Assembly (NCBI GenBank): GCA_002786715.1
Contig: PCTW01000066.1
Location: 1-32,696 of the forward strand
Source of the DNA: Bdellovibrio sp. CG22_combo_CG10-13_8_21_14_all_39_27
GTDB lineage: Bacteria > Bdellovibrionota > Bacteriovoracia > Bacteriovoracales > Bacteriovoracaceae
Direction of reading: 5' to 3'
Length of the DNA stretch: 32,696 nt
The notes under the pieces were generated by a model. It worked only from the letters and a program-made list of their open reading frames with translations. It did not search any database and was not told where the DNA came from. Numbering within the stretch: the stretch's first letter is position 1; the number at the start of each line of letters is the position of its first letter. Shown here piece by piece: positions 6,428 through 14,921 of this stretch. The position numbers were made by a program, and so were the translations under genes.

Positions 6428-7117
6428 CTATTCAAATATTTCCAAAAAGGTTTTATTTGATTTTTTGAACCACATTCTCGAATTCAAATAATCAAACCTA
6501 TTCTCTCTTAAGCCTTCATCATGAAGAATCATGATCTGCCCTTGGATTTTATCATTCATCTCAAGTAACAAATTTCGATAAGAATCAAAGATCGATCCCT
6601 TGTTTGTTACATACATCACATAGTTAAATATCTTTGAATTCCCATAACGAGAAAACTTATCAATAAGCCTTTTCTTACTCTTTTGATGGAGCTCAATTTC
6701 TACGGCCAATGAGTATTCCTTCTCATTTTTACAAGCATAGACAAGAGCGTCAGGAACAACTTCTAAATCTTCAGTCATCACATATCCCGATTTAAAATTT
6801 CTAAATTTTAAAAGTTCTCTCAATGCACAACTTACGATGAGATCATGTCTCAGCTCATTGTCATTCTCTAAGTATGGCGAAGAGAATTTTGAAAATCTTC
6901 CGCCCTCGTTTGTTAGGCAAAGATACTTCTTTCGTTGATGCCCCACAATTGAGCGAATGAACCCTTCATTTTCAAGCTTTCTTACTCTTTTAGAAAAAGA
7001 GGAATAAAGGATACCATCACTAAACAGAGAGAAGAGTTCATTTAAACCAATGATCTTCCAACGCCCAATTTCATCGAGTATCTCAATATGTTTTTCGTTG
7101 GGTAAAAATAAATTCAT
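6428..7117 (-). CDS. Replication-relaxation (Replic_Relax)-like protein
   Basis: A 229-residue protein. Residues 1-75 form a winged helix (HIEILDEIGRWKIIGLNELFSLF, then RVRKLENEGFIRS and KKYLCLTNEGGRF). It continues with LRHDLIVSCALRELLKF, then VPDALVYACKNEKEYSLAVEIELHQKSKKRLIDKFSRY and YVMYVTNKGSI. The H-D-L helix, the P-D-A strand and the E-x-E-x-x...K-x-x-RY core match Replic_Relax proteins of conjugative elements, which have a nuclease-like fold and are tied to plasmid replication and relaxosome function. It is encoded between the candidate oriT and the coupling ATPase, with a four-base overlap with the latter. It could be the DNA-processing protein of this element, which shows no HUH relaxase. 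Biochemical activity in this family is not firmly established. Confidence 0.7.
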   Translation of the reverse strand: MNLFLPNEKHIEILDEIGRWKIIGLNELFSLFSDGILYSSFSKRVRKLENEGFIRSIVGHQRKKYLCLTNEGGRFSKFSSPYLENDNELRHDLIVSCALRELLKFRNFKSGYVMTEDLEVVPDALVYACKNEKEYSLAVEIELHQKSKKRLIDKFSRYGNSKIFNYVMYVTNKGSIFDSYRNLLLEMNDKIQGQIMILHDEGLRENRFDYLNSRMWFKKSNKTFLEIFE

Positions 7118-8610
7118 AACACCTCATAATTTGACTCTTCTTCCACCGCTAGATTTTTCATACGTTGTTCAACTTTCGATATAAATCCTCTCTCTTCTAA
7201 AAACTTGAGATTCTCAATCACTGTCTTAGGGTCTATGTATTTAAAGTTGATTAGGTCAACGGCACTTGGCGAATGTCTTAATAAAATCCCCTGTCCTTCA
7301 TTTAAATTTTTAATGATGTTGTGGTGAACAATAAGCTCTTCAACTTTCCTCTGGCTTCCTTGAGATTGAGCTTCACCATCTTGAGTTCGTATAGTTTCTT
7401 TCTTTCCAAGTGCTGTCCCTATGGCCTCCGCAAATGTATTGGCCCCACTTTCCATCCTTTGTTTTAAGACAAACCAGTTGGAGGTATTCTCCAGAATCTG
7501 ATCACATAAATCAGGACTGATTTTATTGATGTCGCTAGGAGACTGAAAAGCAAATGTCAGCTCCATTTTCACACCGCGACACTTATTTTGAAGTTCAATA
7601 AACTCGTCTGTAATAACCGCTGACAACTCATCAATATAAACCCCTACCGCAGTATGTTTATCTTCATTCTCAACAGTTATTCTTGTATATGAATCATAGA
7701 CGGCATGAGAGAGATCACCTAAAATAATTCTCCCAAGTGACCTTGCAATTTTCGGATATCCAAGAACAGGTAGTCCAATATAGATGCATTTCTTTTTTTC
7801 CCAAATTTCTTTAAATGAAAATCCATCTTCAATTAACTTAGGGCCGAAATCTGATTCAACAATGTTCTCCATCCTCGCAATAATACCTTCGATACTTTTT
7901 CGATCAAACAACCTCTCCTTATCAGTGGGATCAGAAATCTCAACTAATTTGTTTAGAATTTTTTGATATGAAACCTTTTGGTTTTTATCTAAAAGTAGTG
8001 AACACGCTTTTTTGAGGGCCCTATAGCAAAGTGTTTCATAGTGCTCCTCAGACCAATTAAAAGAATAGTGAATACGGTCCGCAATATGAGTTGCACTACC
8101 GTCTTTTGCAGGATTTAGATTAACGCTACCAGCTCCATTGTAATATTCAGAAAAGATTTCATATTCTCTACCTGAAATTCGACATAGATTCATAAATTGA
8201 AGCAATGATTTATTATCTCCTTTTGGATCGATAAAAATCACAGGTTTTCCCTTTCTCATGTCGTCATACATTAGAACATCAAGCAAAACCGTTTTTCCAA
8301 AGCCTGAAGCACCACAAATAAGCGTATGTTTTCTTCGTTGAATTTCATCCATCAAAATATTTCTCTTCCTTCCAATTGAATATCCAAGAGCATTCTCATC
8401 TAAAGTGGATCTTTTGCTCTTTAAATCACCTCGCTCAATCTTCTTAACTTCATCCTTTGATTCTCTTTTATACACATACCTATTTAGCCCCCACATAATA
8501 CCAATTCCTAAAAACTCTAATCCCTTCATAATTACGATAGAGAGCAGATCAATGATGGGAACAATAAATTCACCAAGTCCCGTATCAGATGACTTACTTT
8601 TGGACGCCAT
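7114..8610 (-). CDS. Type IV coupling protein (VirD4/TraD-like ATPase)
   Basis: A 498-residue DNA-translocating ATPase. An N-terminal hydrophobic segment (about residues 13-45) anchors it in the inner membrane. The P-loop is GASGFGKT at residues 100-107, followed by the DPKGD motif near 127 typical of coupling proteins. The Walker B is GVYIDELSAV near residue 322, and the later QSPSD and glutamine-rich stretch fit the TraD/TraG group. Coupling proteins bring the relaxosome to the secretion channel and pump DNA through it. It follows the lipoprotein gene with a 17-base overlap and overlaps the replication-relaxation gene by four bases, so it belongs to the transfer operon. It is somewhat shorter than TraD of F, lacking the long C-terminal tail. 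Confidence 0.92.
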   Translation of the reverse strand: MASKSKSSDTGLGEFIVPIIDLLSIVIMKGLEFLGIGIMWGLNRYVYKRESKDEVKKIERGDLKSKRSTLDENALGYSIGRKRNILMDEIQRRKHTLICGASGFGKTVLLDVLMYDDMRKGKPVIFIDPKGDNKSLLQFMNLCRISGREYEIFSEYYNGAGSVNLNPAKDGSATHIADRIHYSFNWSEEHYETLCYRALKKACSLLLDKNQKVSYQKILNKLVEISDPTDKERLFDRKSIEGIIARMENIVESDFGPKLIEDGFSFKEIWEKKKCIYIGLPVLGYPKIARSLGRIILGDLSHAVYDSYTRITVENEDKHTAVGVYIDELSAVITDEFIELQNKCRGVKMELTFAFQSPSDINKISPDLCDQILENTSNWFVLKQRMESGANTFAEAIGTALGKKETIRTQDGEAQSQGSQRKVEELIVHHNIIKNLNEGQGILLRHSPSAVDLINFKYIDPKTVIENLKFLEERGFISKVEQRMKNLAVEEESNYEVL

Positions 8611-9127
8611 TCTTCTCTCCTTCTAATTGTTGATCATAAGCATGTTCAAAAACTTCAAAAGCAGGGATATAGAAAGTCTTGTTGCCTTTCTTGACGTATC
8701 TCTCCTTTGATTGATATTTGATTAAAAACTGCTGATTGACCTTTCCCTTTAATTGATCTGGCAACTCGGTTACAGGAACGGGATAAGCTTCTTTCTTTTC
8801 TAATAATGCATCGATCTTGATATCTCCAAGTCCTAGCTCGATTTCGTTAGGGTTAATTTTCTCTTCGTCCCTTAACATATTTTTAAGCTTGTAGTTCCTA
8901 GGATCATCTTCAAAGAGTGCATATCCCGTTATTGCCGCGATTCCTGCACCAAGGACACCAAAGACCACGGCATTTGCACCTCGGCTTTCACGATCTGGTG
9001 ATAAAAGAACTCCAGCGGTAGCTCCAGTCATTGCACCTGCAAGAGAACTATAGATGATGGTTTTTTTAAGACTTGAGCAGCCACAAAGTGTCATCATCAC
9101 TAATATGGCCATTACTTTATTACTCAT
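8594..9127 (-). CDS. Glycine-zipper lipoprotein of the transfer operon (VirB7/TraV position)
   Basis: A 177-residue predicted lipoprotein: signal sequence MSNKVMAILVMMTL followed by a lipobox with C17 (LCGC). Residues 25-72 are two glycine/alanine-rich hydrophobic stretches (SLAGAMTGATAGVLL and VFGVLGAGIAAITGYALF) typical of glycine-zipper membrane segments. The C-terminal half is soluble and charged. In VirB/Tra systems a small lipoprotein (VirB7 or TraV) forms the outer-membrane core with the VirB9- and VirB10-type proteins. This one is encoded directly after those two, overlapping the VirB10-like gene by eight bases. The functional match is positional, because the sequence does not align with TraV by eye. 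Confidence 0.72.
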   Translation of the reverse strand: MSNKVMAILVMMTLCGCSSLKKTIIYSSLAGAMTGATAGVLLSPDRESRGANAVVFGVLGAGIAAITGYALFEDDPRNYKLKNMLRDEEKINPNEIELGLGDIKIDALLEKKEAYPVPVTELPDQLKGKVNQQFLIKYQSKERYVKKGNKTFYIPAFEVFEHAYDQQLEGEKNGVQK

Positions 9128-9917
9128 GTTGTGACCTCTTGTTTAGCTTTAAAGATTTGTTAAAAAAAATCAGAACCTCTTTTCCAGAATTAACGTAGGC
9201 AATGGTCAAATTCTTTTCACCCGACTCTTCAATTGTCTCTCTGACATTATTGGCCGTACTCATGAGTCCACCCATGACCTTGTTCTTAGCATTATTCCTA
9301 TTTGCTTCTCCAAAGGGAGTTGCAATTCTATCCTTTGCAACGTCGAGTACTCCTTGAAGAAAGGAAGCGAGTGAAGAAGTTAAGAACGCCTTCTCCTCTC
9401 CTGAGTAGAAATAATCTGCAATAATTCCCCCAGCTCCATCCAAATCCCAAACATCAAGATCAACTTCATACTCTTCATCATTTAAAACCAATAAATTGCA
9501 ATGTGCTGGCACACGTTTTTGAAAGCTGTAACCAAAGCATCGAACTTCAGCTCCTTCTAAAAGATTGTCATCGCTTCCTAAACGAACGATAAATTGAGAT
9601 GGTTTGATATTCATCGCCAATATTGAATTGAGAACAACTCCCTTTACTCGCCTTAGAGTGGTAACTTTGTCATCCTTCTTGCGAACAATGACGTTTCTCT
9701 CCTGTCTCTCTAAGATTTCAAAGAGCTTGTTATCCTCTGATATGAGCTGCCCTAAGAGCTTCTCTTGCTGACTTGCCCCTCTCTTGGCCGACTTCTTTGA
9801 AACTGAACGCTCTAGAGTCTTATGCGAACTTTCATAATTGTAGAGTTCTTGACTATCTAGTTCCGTAAATCCTGCTATTGCTAAACATGGAAACAGGATG
9901 AGAGAAAGTATTTTCAT
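9120..9917 (-). CDS. VirB10/TraB-like core-complex protein, short form
   Basis: A 265-residue protein with an N-terminal signal-type segment (MKILSLILFPCLAIAG) and a charged coiled stretch to about residue 85. The C-terminal domain resembles TrbI/VirB10: VRLGSDDNLLEGAEVRCFGYSF, CNLLVLNDEEYEVDLDVWDLDGAGGIIADYF, and ITIAYV-like NLTIAYVNSGKEVLIFF at the end. The L-x-G-A-x-V and D-x-DGAGG patterns correspond to the VirB10 beta-barrel. VirB10 links the inner and outer membranes. Here the usual cytoplasmic N terminus, membrane helix and long proline-rich linker are missing or replaced by a cleavable-looking signal, so the protein is much shorter than typical family members. Four- and eight-base overlaps tie it to its neighbours. 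Confidence 0.72.
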   Translation of the reverse strand: MKILSLILFPCLAIAGFTELDSQELYNYESSHKTLERSVSKKSAKRGASQQEKLLGQLISEDNKLFEILERQERNVIVRKKDDKVTTLRRVKGVVLNSILAMNIKPSQFIVRLGSDDNLLEGAEVRCFGYSFQKRVPAHCNLLVLNDEEYEVDLDVWDLDGAGGIIADYFYSGEEKAFLTSSLASFLQGVLDVAKDRIATPFGEANRNNAKNKVMGGLMSTANNVRETIEESGEKNLTIAYVNSGKEVLIFFNKSLKLNKRSQHE

Positions 9918-10396
9918 AACGCTCTCCCGTTCAAATAGATCAGCTTGTCATCAACATAAACTGGAGGGCCCTTAGAGATATAACTCTTGTCCTTAACAAC
10001 TAACTCATTTAGCTTGATTACTCTTTTTGTCTTATTCACAAAAAAGAGAGACATTGGACATTCAAAGAGCTGGTAGTCCATTGTTTCTTTAATCAAAGAA
10101 AAGTAGGAACACTCCTTTGCATCATGAATTTCAATATCCTTATTTGAAAACTCTTCACTATAAGTTACGTTGAAATGAAACTTATCCTTCTTTAAAAAAG
10201 TTATAAAATTTCGACTGAATCCTTTTCTCTTCGGTTCAAAAACAAGGCTTTGCCCCTTATTGAGTTCATAAATTTTAAAATCCCCTTCTTGTCCACCTAC
10301 ATAATCATTAATTCGATCTGGAAATGTAATCGAGGTTAAATGCGCCATCGAGAGAAATACGGTGAAAATTTGATTTTTAAAGATAAAGTAATTCAT
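9914..10396 (-). CDS. VirB9/TraK-like periplasmic protein
   Basis: A 160-residue exported protein with a hydrophobic signal region (residues 1-22). ITFPDRINDYVGGQEGDFKIYELNKGQSLVFEPKRKGFSRNFITFLKKDKFHFNVTY follows the VirB9/TraK N-terminal pattern: a short strand, a glycine-containing turn, strands ending in 'V-x-P', and an 'N-x-x-x-x-T-x-x-x-x-y-x-F-x-V' block. It is short, equivalent mainly to the N-terminal domain, with a second beta-rich piece to the end (LNELVVKDKSYISKGPPVYVDDKLIYLNG). Such proteins form the outer-membrane part of the secretion core with VirB7/TraV and VirB10/TraB. It sits between the VirB8- and VirB10-like genes with four-base overlaps, the conserved order. Confidence 0.68.
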   Translation of the reverse strand: MNYFIFKNQIFTVFLSMAHLTSITFPDRINDYVGGQEGDFKIYELNKGQSLVFEPKRKGFSRNFITFLKKDKFHFNVTYSEEFSNKDIEIHDAKECSYFSLIKETMDYQLFECPMSLFFVNKTKRVIKLNELVVKDKSYISKGPPVYVDDKLIYLNGRAL

Positions 10397-10848
10397 CTCT
10401 CACCTCCTTCGACATTCTTCCACTGATAAGCTGAAACCATTTTTTGTCCCCTCACATCAAAAATGCGATACAAATGATCAAATTTGGAATTCTTCTCTAA
10501 TGTCACGGCATAGCTTCTATAACCTTCAGAGTCTTTTGCAATGACATCACAGTGAAGGCCGTTAACCATTTTTAAAAGAGTAATCTCTTCAACTTCAAAA
10601 TGTGTTGTCTTTAAGTCATCGAGAACCTTTTGATGGACGAGTTTCTTTGTAGAATTATTTTCAAAAACACTCTTCATTCCAAAATAGCAGGCCTCAAAAC
10701 TTGAAAAACTTTTATCGTTTTGTACGAAGTTTATGTAACTCCCAATTCCGAGCAGGATTAGATTGAGAAGGCCGCTCACCCCTGCGATGATCATGAGTGG
10801 TTTTTTCAGATCTTTTATCGACTTTTCCAGACTTTGATATTTTTGCAT
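10393..10848 (-). CDS. VirB8/TraE-like inner-membrane protein
   Basis: A 151-residue protein with a short cytoplasmic N terminus, one membrane helix (about residues 17-40, PLMIIAGVSGLLNLILLGIGSYI) and a periplasmic domain of about 105 residues. That topology and position match VirB8/TraE, which nucleate the secretion complex from the inner membrane. The sequence is divergent, so the call rests on topology plus gene order. AGAGAGAG lies nine bases before the ATG, supporting this start even though it places the first 46 codons inside the 3' end of the VirB6-like gene in another frame (137-base overlap). An internal ATG at codon 19 would fall inside the membrane helix and is less likely. Confidence 0.65.
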   Translation of the reverse strand: MQKYQSLEKSIKDLKKPLMIIAGVSGLLNLILLGIGSYINFVQNDKSFSSFEACYFGMKSVFENNSTKKLVHQKVLDDLKTTHFEVEEITLLKMVNGLHCDVIAKDSEGYRSYAVTLEKNSKFDHLYRIFDVRGQKMVSAYQWKNVEGGER

Positions 10849-12043
10849 TTGAATCTCTCTCTATTAAATTTTGATTACTTGAAGTTGGCCCTAACCTAAA
10901 ACGGATATCCCTTACTTTTTTGCCATTAGCTGAAACCAGGGCCGATGCCCCCATATCCTTTTGAACACTGTTTATGAATTTACTCACATGCTCCATATCA
11001 GTGACTCGCTCTCCCTGCATGGGATTTGCGTCTCTTAAGATTGAAGACTTATTTGATCCTGAACCTCTAAATTTAGAAAAGATTGCCCCAGAAGCTTTTG
11101 ATGTCAATTTATAACTTCCACCTATTGCTTCTTTCGCCAATTTCATTTTTGGACTCATAGGCGCACCCGATAAAAGTGAGACTCCTGAACGAAAACCATT
11201 CTTAGGAAGATTCATGACATAATTGGCACCCATTGAAGCGATGATCCCTCCAGCAGAAGAAGCACCAGAGCCAGATAAAATCATGGTTCCAATTAAGGGA
11301 GTGAAGGCAATAAATAACGTCAAAATAAAGAGCAGTGATGTTCCCATCATTGAGCCACCGATAATTTGGCCTGAGACATATCCCTTATTGATCTCAGTTC
11401 CGATCATGGAAATGATAAAAACCAAAATATGAGGGACAATTAAGCACCACACATAACTCAGTGTTGCTCCACGAAGCACACTACCCATGGTTGGAAACAA
11501 ATAAAGCAGGCAGGGAATACCAATCAGGCCGTACCCTAAGTAATAGACAAGCGAGTACACGACTTTAAGGATAATAAAGCAGAGCTTTGTGATGAAATAA
11601 ATAGTGACCGTAAAGGCATCATTCACAAACGAATCAAACAGATGATACTTTAAGAAAGCGAAGGTTCCTGTCAGTGGATTTCTGTCTTTATAAAACTTCT
11701 TAAATTGATCTTCATACTTAATCATGTCCCAGTGATTGACCCCATCAAACATATCCATCAAAAGAATATTGCCTTGCTTCTGAGAAGATAAGATTTCATC
11801 TGCCACTTCCATAGAAGTCTCAATCGATTGATGATAAAAGGTGGTAACACTGGTTAGAATTAGTATTGAAATAAAAGCTCGTTTTACTAAAACAAAAGGC
11901 TCTAGCTGATCAAGATACTCAATTAATATAGCTAGGATAAAGACACTAGGAAGTAAGGCCAAGAAAAATGATCGGTATTCTTCTACTAATTGCCCTAAAT
12001 CAATGCTCTCAATTAACAATAACTCTCTAAGTACCGAGGTCAT
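10712..12043 (-). CDS. VirB6/TrbL-like polytopic channel protein
   Basis: A 443-residue inner-membrane protein with about six hydrophobic helices between residues 28 and 265, including FFLALLPSVFILAILIEYL, FTVTIYFITKLCFIILKVVY, GYGLIGIPCLLYLFP and LFILTLFIAFTPLIGTMIL. A long hydrophilic, basic and probably flexible C-terminal tail of about 160 residues follows. This is the layout of VirB6/TrbL/TraG-N proteins, which form the inner-membrane part of the secretion channel. The tail is low in predicted structure and ends in basic residues; its last 45 codons overlap the VirB8-like gene. It overlaps the VirB5-like gene by four bases. Confidence 0.82.
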   Translation of the reverse strand: MTSVLRELLLIESIDLGQLVEEYRSFFLALLPSVFILAILIEYLDQLEPFVLVKRAFISILILTSVTTFYHQSIETSMEVADEILSSQKQGNILLMDMFDGVNHWDMIKYEDQFKKFYKDRNPLTGTFAFLKYHLFDSFVNDAFTVTIYFITKLCFIILKVVYSLVYYLGYGLIGIPCLLYLFPTMGSVLRGATLSYVWCLIVPHILVFIISMIGTEINKGYVSGQIIGGSMMGTSLLFILTLFIAFTPLIGTMILSGSGASSAGGIIASMGANYVMNLPKNGFRSGVSLLSGAPMSPKMKLAKEAIGGSYKLTSKASGAIFSKFRGSGSNKSSILRDANPMQGERVTDMEHVSKFINSVQKDMGASALVSANGKKVRDIRFRLGPTSSNQNLIERDSNAKISKSGKVDKRSEKTTHDHRRGERPSQSNPARNWELHKLRTKR

Positions 12044-12732
12044 AAGCTTCCCTCGTGATTTGAAAGTGGGTCAATTGATTGATTAATCCCTATCCAGTCG
12101 CGATAAAATTCTTCTCGTCTTAGGTGTTCAAGTCCTTCGCTTCTTTTAAGCGATAAATCGACTCTTTGATAATCAAGATTGTCTCTTCTCATTTTAGTGA
12201 GGATTTTGCTTGAAAGGGCCGTATTCATCGCTGTGTTTTGTACATGCTTACTCATACTCCCTTCACTGGCACTCACGATCTCTTGATTATGGGCCTCCTC
12301 TTCATCCTTTAATGAATTTGCAACCTTCTCCCAATGACGATCCACAAAGTCTTGCGCTTCAAAGACATCCTTGGCCATAAAATCAATATTTGCCTTTAAT
12401 CCTTTAAGATTAATCTTTAACCTCAACATCATTTGATTGATCTCTTTTAGACCATGTGGCCTCATTTTCTTAACTTCAACAATATCTAAAACGTGTTGCT
12501 CAATCCTTCGGGCGATAAAGTAGCGTCTCATCGCGATAAAATTGTATTTATCAATTTGATCACTGGTTTTCTTAGCGACCTCCAAAATCTTAAGCGTATT
12601 TGAAACCGTTGAGGCGGTATTAGATACCAACATCAAAAGGGCCGCAGTATCAGAGTCAGGCAAGAATAAGCTTGAGGCCCTAACTCCAAATGTGAGAATC
12701 ATTATCATTAAAACTAAAAGTGTCTTGTGCAT
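12040..12732 (-). CDS. VirB5/TrbJ-like exported helical protein
   Basis: A 230-residue protein with a good signal peptide (MHKTLLVLMIMILTFGVRAS), then almost entirely helical and charged. It includes residues ALLMLVSNTASTVSNTLKIL and the later heptad-rich stretches, and ends in DWIGINQSIDPLSNHEG. VirB5/TrbJ proteins are exported, helical, minor pilus-tip or adhesion components, and this one has the right place next to the VirB4 and VirB6 genes. I use the ATG at 12732 because it starts the signal peptide. An upstream ATG at 12786 is open but would add 18 basic residues. With the chosen start the gene overlaps the 3' end of the VirB4-like gene by 53 bases. Confidence 0.72.
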   Translation of the reverse strand: MHKTLLVLMIMILTFGVRASSLFLPDSDTAALLMLVSNTASTVSNTLKILEVAKKTSDQIDKYNFIAMRRYFIARRIEQHVLDIVEVKKMRPHGLKEINQMMLRLKINLKGLKANIDFMAKDVFEAQDFVDRHWEKVANSLKDEEEAHNQEIVSASEGSMSKHVQNTAMNTALSSKILTKMRRDNLDYQRVDLSLKRSEGLEHLRREEFYRDWIGINQSIDPLSNHEGSL

Positions 12733-14653
12733 ACTTAAGCCCCACGAAGGCATCCATCGCCCTTTTATTGTTTTCAAAAAATTCATGATTCCTGTCTAAA
12801 AATCTATTGAGTCGATCAGCTTCTCCAGCTTCGGTATGAAAAAGTTCAAGCTCTAATGGTGTTAGATAGTTGCGAATGATCTTTCGATACTTACTATCTG
12901 ATGATTTCAAGTAGCAGTCGCTAAAGATTCCCTTTTCAAAATCCAATGAATTTATATTTTGGAGATCAAATTCAGATATCTCATCAGACGCACCGATCTC
13001 TTGAGGAAAGAAGACTTTAAAGTAGCTATTATTACTGATTGAACTAGATAGCTCTCCCCCTAAAACTTTAAAATCGTTGAGTCCCTGTGAGATGGCAATC
13101 GGGAAGGCCCCTGTCTTTCTAAATGTCCTAAAGCACTCGTCGATAAATTCGGCGTGATTAGTCAAAAAGCTCCAGCACTCATCAAAGACAAGAATTTTTT
13201 CTTTCTCAGGAATTGACTTAAAATATTCGAGCAGAAATATAATCAAAGGTGAGATGATGTTCTTAGGATAGTTTTCCACATCGACATAAAGAATTGATTC
13301 AACTTTAAGCGAACTTTGCGTAAAGAATTCCTTGATATCCTCAAAATAGTAATGAATTCCCGTAAAGCTCTCCTCTAAAAAACTGAGCAGAGTTTCAAAG
13401 CGATAATCGGTACACGCTTGGAGATATTTTTTGATCTCATTTAAGAGTTTTCCACGACTAAGCTTGTCAAATTTTTCTTTATCTACCACGGAGAGAATAA
13501 ATTCTCGCAAGTAAAGTGGATCAAGAAACTGCATGGGGTTAAATCCTGAACGAAGCTCGACTCCTTGATGATATGTTGTAAGCCTTTTAAAGGAGCCACC
13601 TTTATCTAAGATTACGGTTGGATGATGTCCAATTAAGTGATGAACAAGCTTATTTACAAAAACCGATTTGCCTCCCCCCGTTAAACCAGTCACCAGCATG
13701 TTTCTGTTTTTAATTTCTTTGCAAAAAGGATTAAAGAGAATTTCATCATCATTTTGATCGTGAAACAAGATTCCCCTATCCATCAGATGAGATCGCTTTA
13801 AAGGCAAAAGGTAGCAGAGATGACTCGTTTTATTGGTATGAGTACGAATGTCAAATTTAGGGGCCACTCCAGGAATGAGTTCATTAAAGATTGCTGCAAA
13901 ACCTGATTTTGCTCTCAATGGATCATGACCTTCTAAGAAGAGCTTTACACCTTTGGATGCCATGAAACTTTGAAGTCTTCTCGCCTCTTCATTTACAGCA
14001 ACCGCCGTATCACCTCTTAAAATAAAAAACAGCTCCATTTGAAAAATCGATTCTCGCTCAAAGGCCAGATCATTGAGCAATTCCTCTGCTTGTGTATAAG
14101 CTCCTTCACTTTCCATATCACGTTTGTTTTTGGAAAAACTTGATTGATGCTTCGTTCTGATGCGATCAAGTAATTTATTCGCCTTAATCTTTTCAAGTTT
14201 TCTCATCTTTAAAACATAATCAAGATCAATGGGAATCAAAGACTCATCGATTTCATTTTCTGAGAATTGAAGGACAGAGAAGACTTTTAGGTATTGCCCA
14301 TTAACGAGTAAGTAATCATCAAAAATCGCCAAATCTGAGAAAAGATCACTGCCCTTAAAAAACTCCGTTAGATGATCAGAGCTTGGAGTCATCTTCACTC
14401 CTCGAAGCTCAGGTTCATTTACGCTATTTGTTTCAACAAAACTTCGCTTTGAGATTTTATAAAACTTAACGTAAGCGTCATCGGGAAGATTATTTAAACT
14501 CCCCGCTATACCACTAAAGAAGCGATCTTTTTCAAAAGATGAGTATTGATCGATATCAGGAGCTAGAAGTTCATAAAAATGAGCGACATTCCCATCAAGC
14601 GCAATCAACTTGTTATTCTCAATTTCAACAATGGGAAAAGTACTACTTTTCAT
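12680..14653 (-). CDS. VirB4/TraC-like conjugation ATPase
   Basis: A 657-residue ATPase that energises assembly of the secretion apparatus and pilus. The N-terminal half (to about residue 300) is the variable domain that contacts the inner-membrane subunits. The P-loop GLTGGGKS lies near residues 322-329. The Walker B with its following glutamate is ILVFDECWSFL near residue 488, and downstream GAFPIAISQGLNDF matches the 'Q' sensor region of VirB4/TraC. It is slightly shorter than the F-plasmid protein. It starts 11 bases inside the VirB3-like gene, as is usual for these pairs, and is the clearest single marker that this region encodes a type IV secretion system. Confidence 0.95.
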   Translation of the reverse strand: MKSSTFPIVEIENNKLIALDGNVAHFYELLAPDIDQYSSFEKDRFFSGIAGSLNNLPDDAYVKFYKISKRSFVETNSVNEPELRGVKMTPSSDHLTEFFKGSDLFSDLAIFDDYLLVNGQYLKVFSVLQFSENEIDESLIPIDLDYVLKMRKLEKIKANKLLDRIRTKHQSSFSKNKRDMESEGAYTQAEELLNDLAFERESIFQMELFFILRGDTAVAVNEEARRLQSFMASKGVKLFLEGHDPLRAKSGFAAIFNELIPGVAPKFDIRTHTNKTSHLCYLLPLKRSHLMDRGILFHDQNDDEILFNPFCKEIKNRNMLVTGLTGGGKSVFVNKLVHHLIGHHPTVILDKGGSFKRLTTYHQGVELRSGFNPMQFLDPLYLREFILSVVDKEKFDKLSRGKLLNEIKKYLQACTDYRFETLLSFLEESFTGIHYYFEDIKEFFTQSSLKVESILYVDVENYPKNIISPLIIFLLEYFKSIPEKEKILVFDECWSFLTNHAEFIDECFRTFRKTGAFPIAISQGLNDFKVLGGELSSSISNNSYFKVFFPQEIGASDEISEFDLQNINSLDFEKGIFSDCYLKSSDSKYRKIIRNYLTPLELELFHTEAGEADRLNRFLDRNHEFFENNKRAMDAFVGLKYAQDTFSFNDNDSHIWS

Positions 14654-14915
14654 ACAAGCCCCCTAATTGATAGCTCCAAGGTAAATAGCGTGTACAAAGC
14701 AGTCCTTTAAAGTATCCCTTGGGCAAATGACGCTCAATAAGCTTTAAACTCATATAGAGAACGGCATTTATGCCAAGAGATAAAATACCCGAGACCTTAA
14801 AGAACGAGAGGGTCAAATAACTTCCCCCAAGAATCAAAAGATCAAGTCTCGTGAAGTTTCCCAATAAGGTTGCTCTTGATTTAAGTAATGTTGGAAAAGT
14901 TGCTCTACTCACCAC
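14643..14915 (-). CDS. VirB3/TraL-like membrane protein
   Basis: A 90-residue protein with two adjacent hydrophobic helices (residues about 24-62: LDLLILGGSYLTLSFF and SGILSLGINAVLYMSLKLI) and a basic C-terminal region ending KGLLCTRYLPWSY. The size, hairpin and place directly upstream of the VirB4 gene are those of VirB3/TraL, a small inner-membrane partner of VirB4. Overlap with the VirB4 gene is 11 bases. Sequence identity to named members cannot be judged by eye. Confidence 0.78.
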   Translation of the reverse strand: MVSRATFPTLLKSRATLLGNFTRLDLLILGGSYLTLSFFKVSGILSLGINAVLYMSLKLIERHLPKGYFKGLLCTRYLPWSYQLGGLYEK

Positions 14916-14921
14916 AACCTC

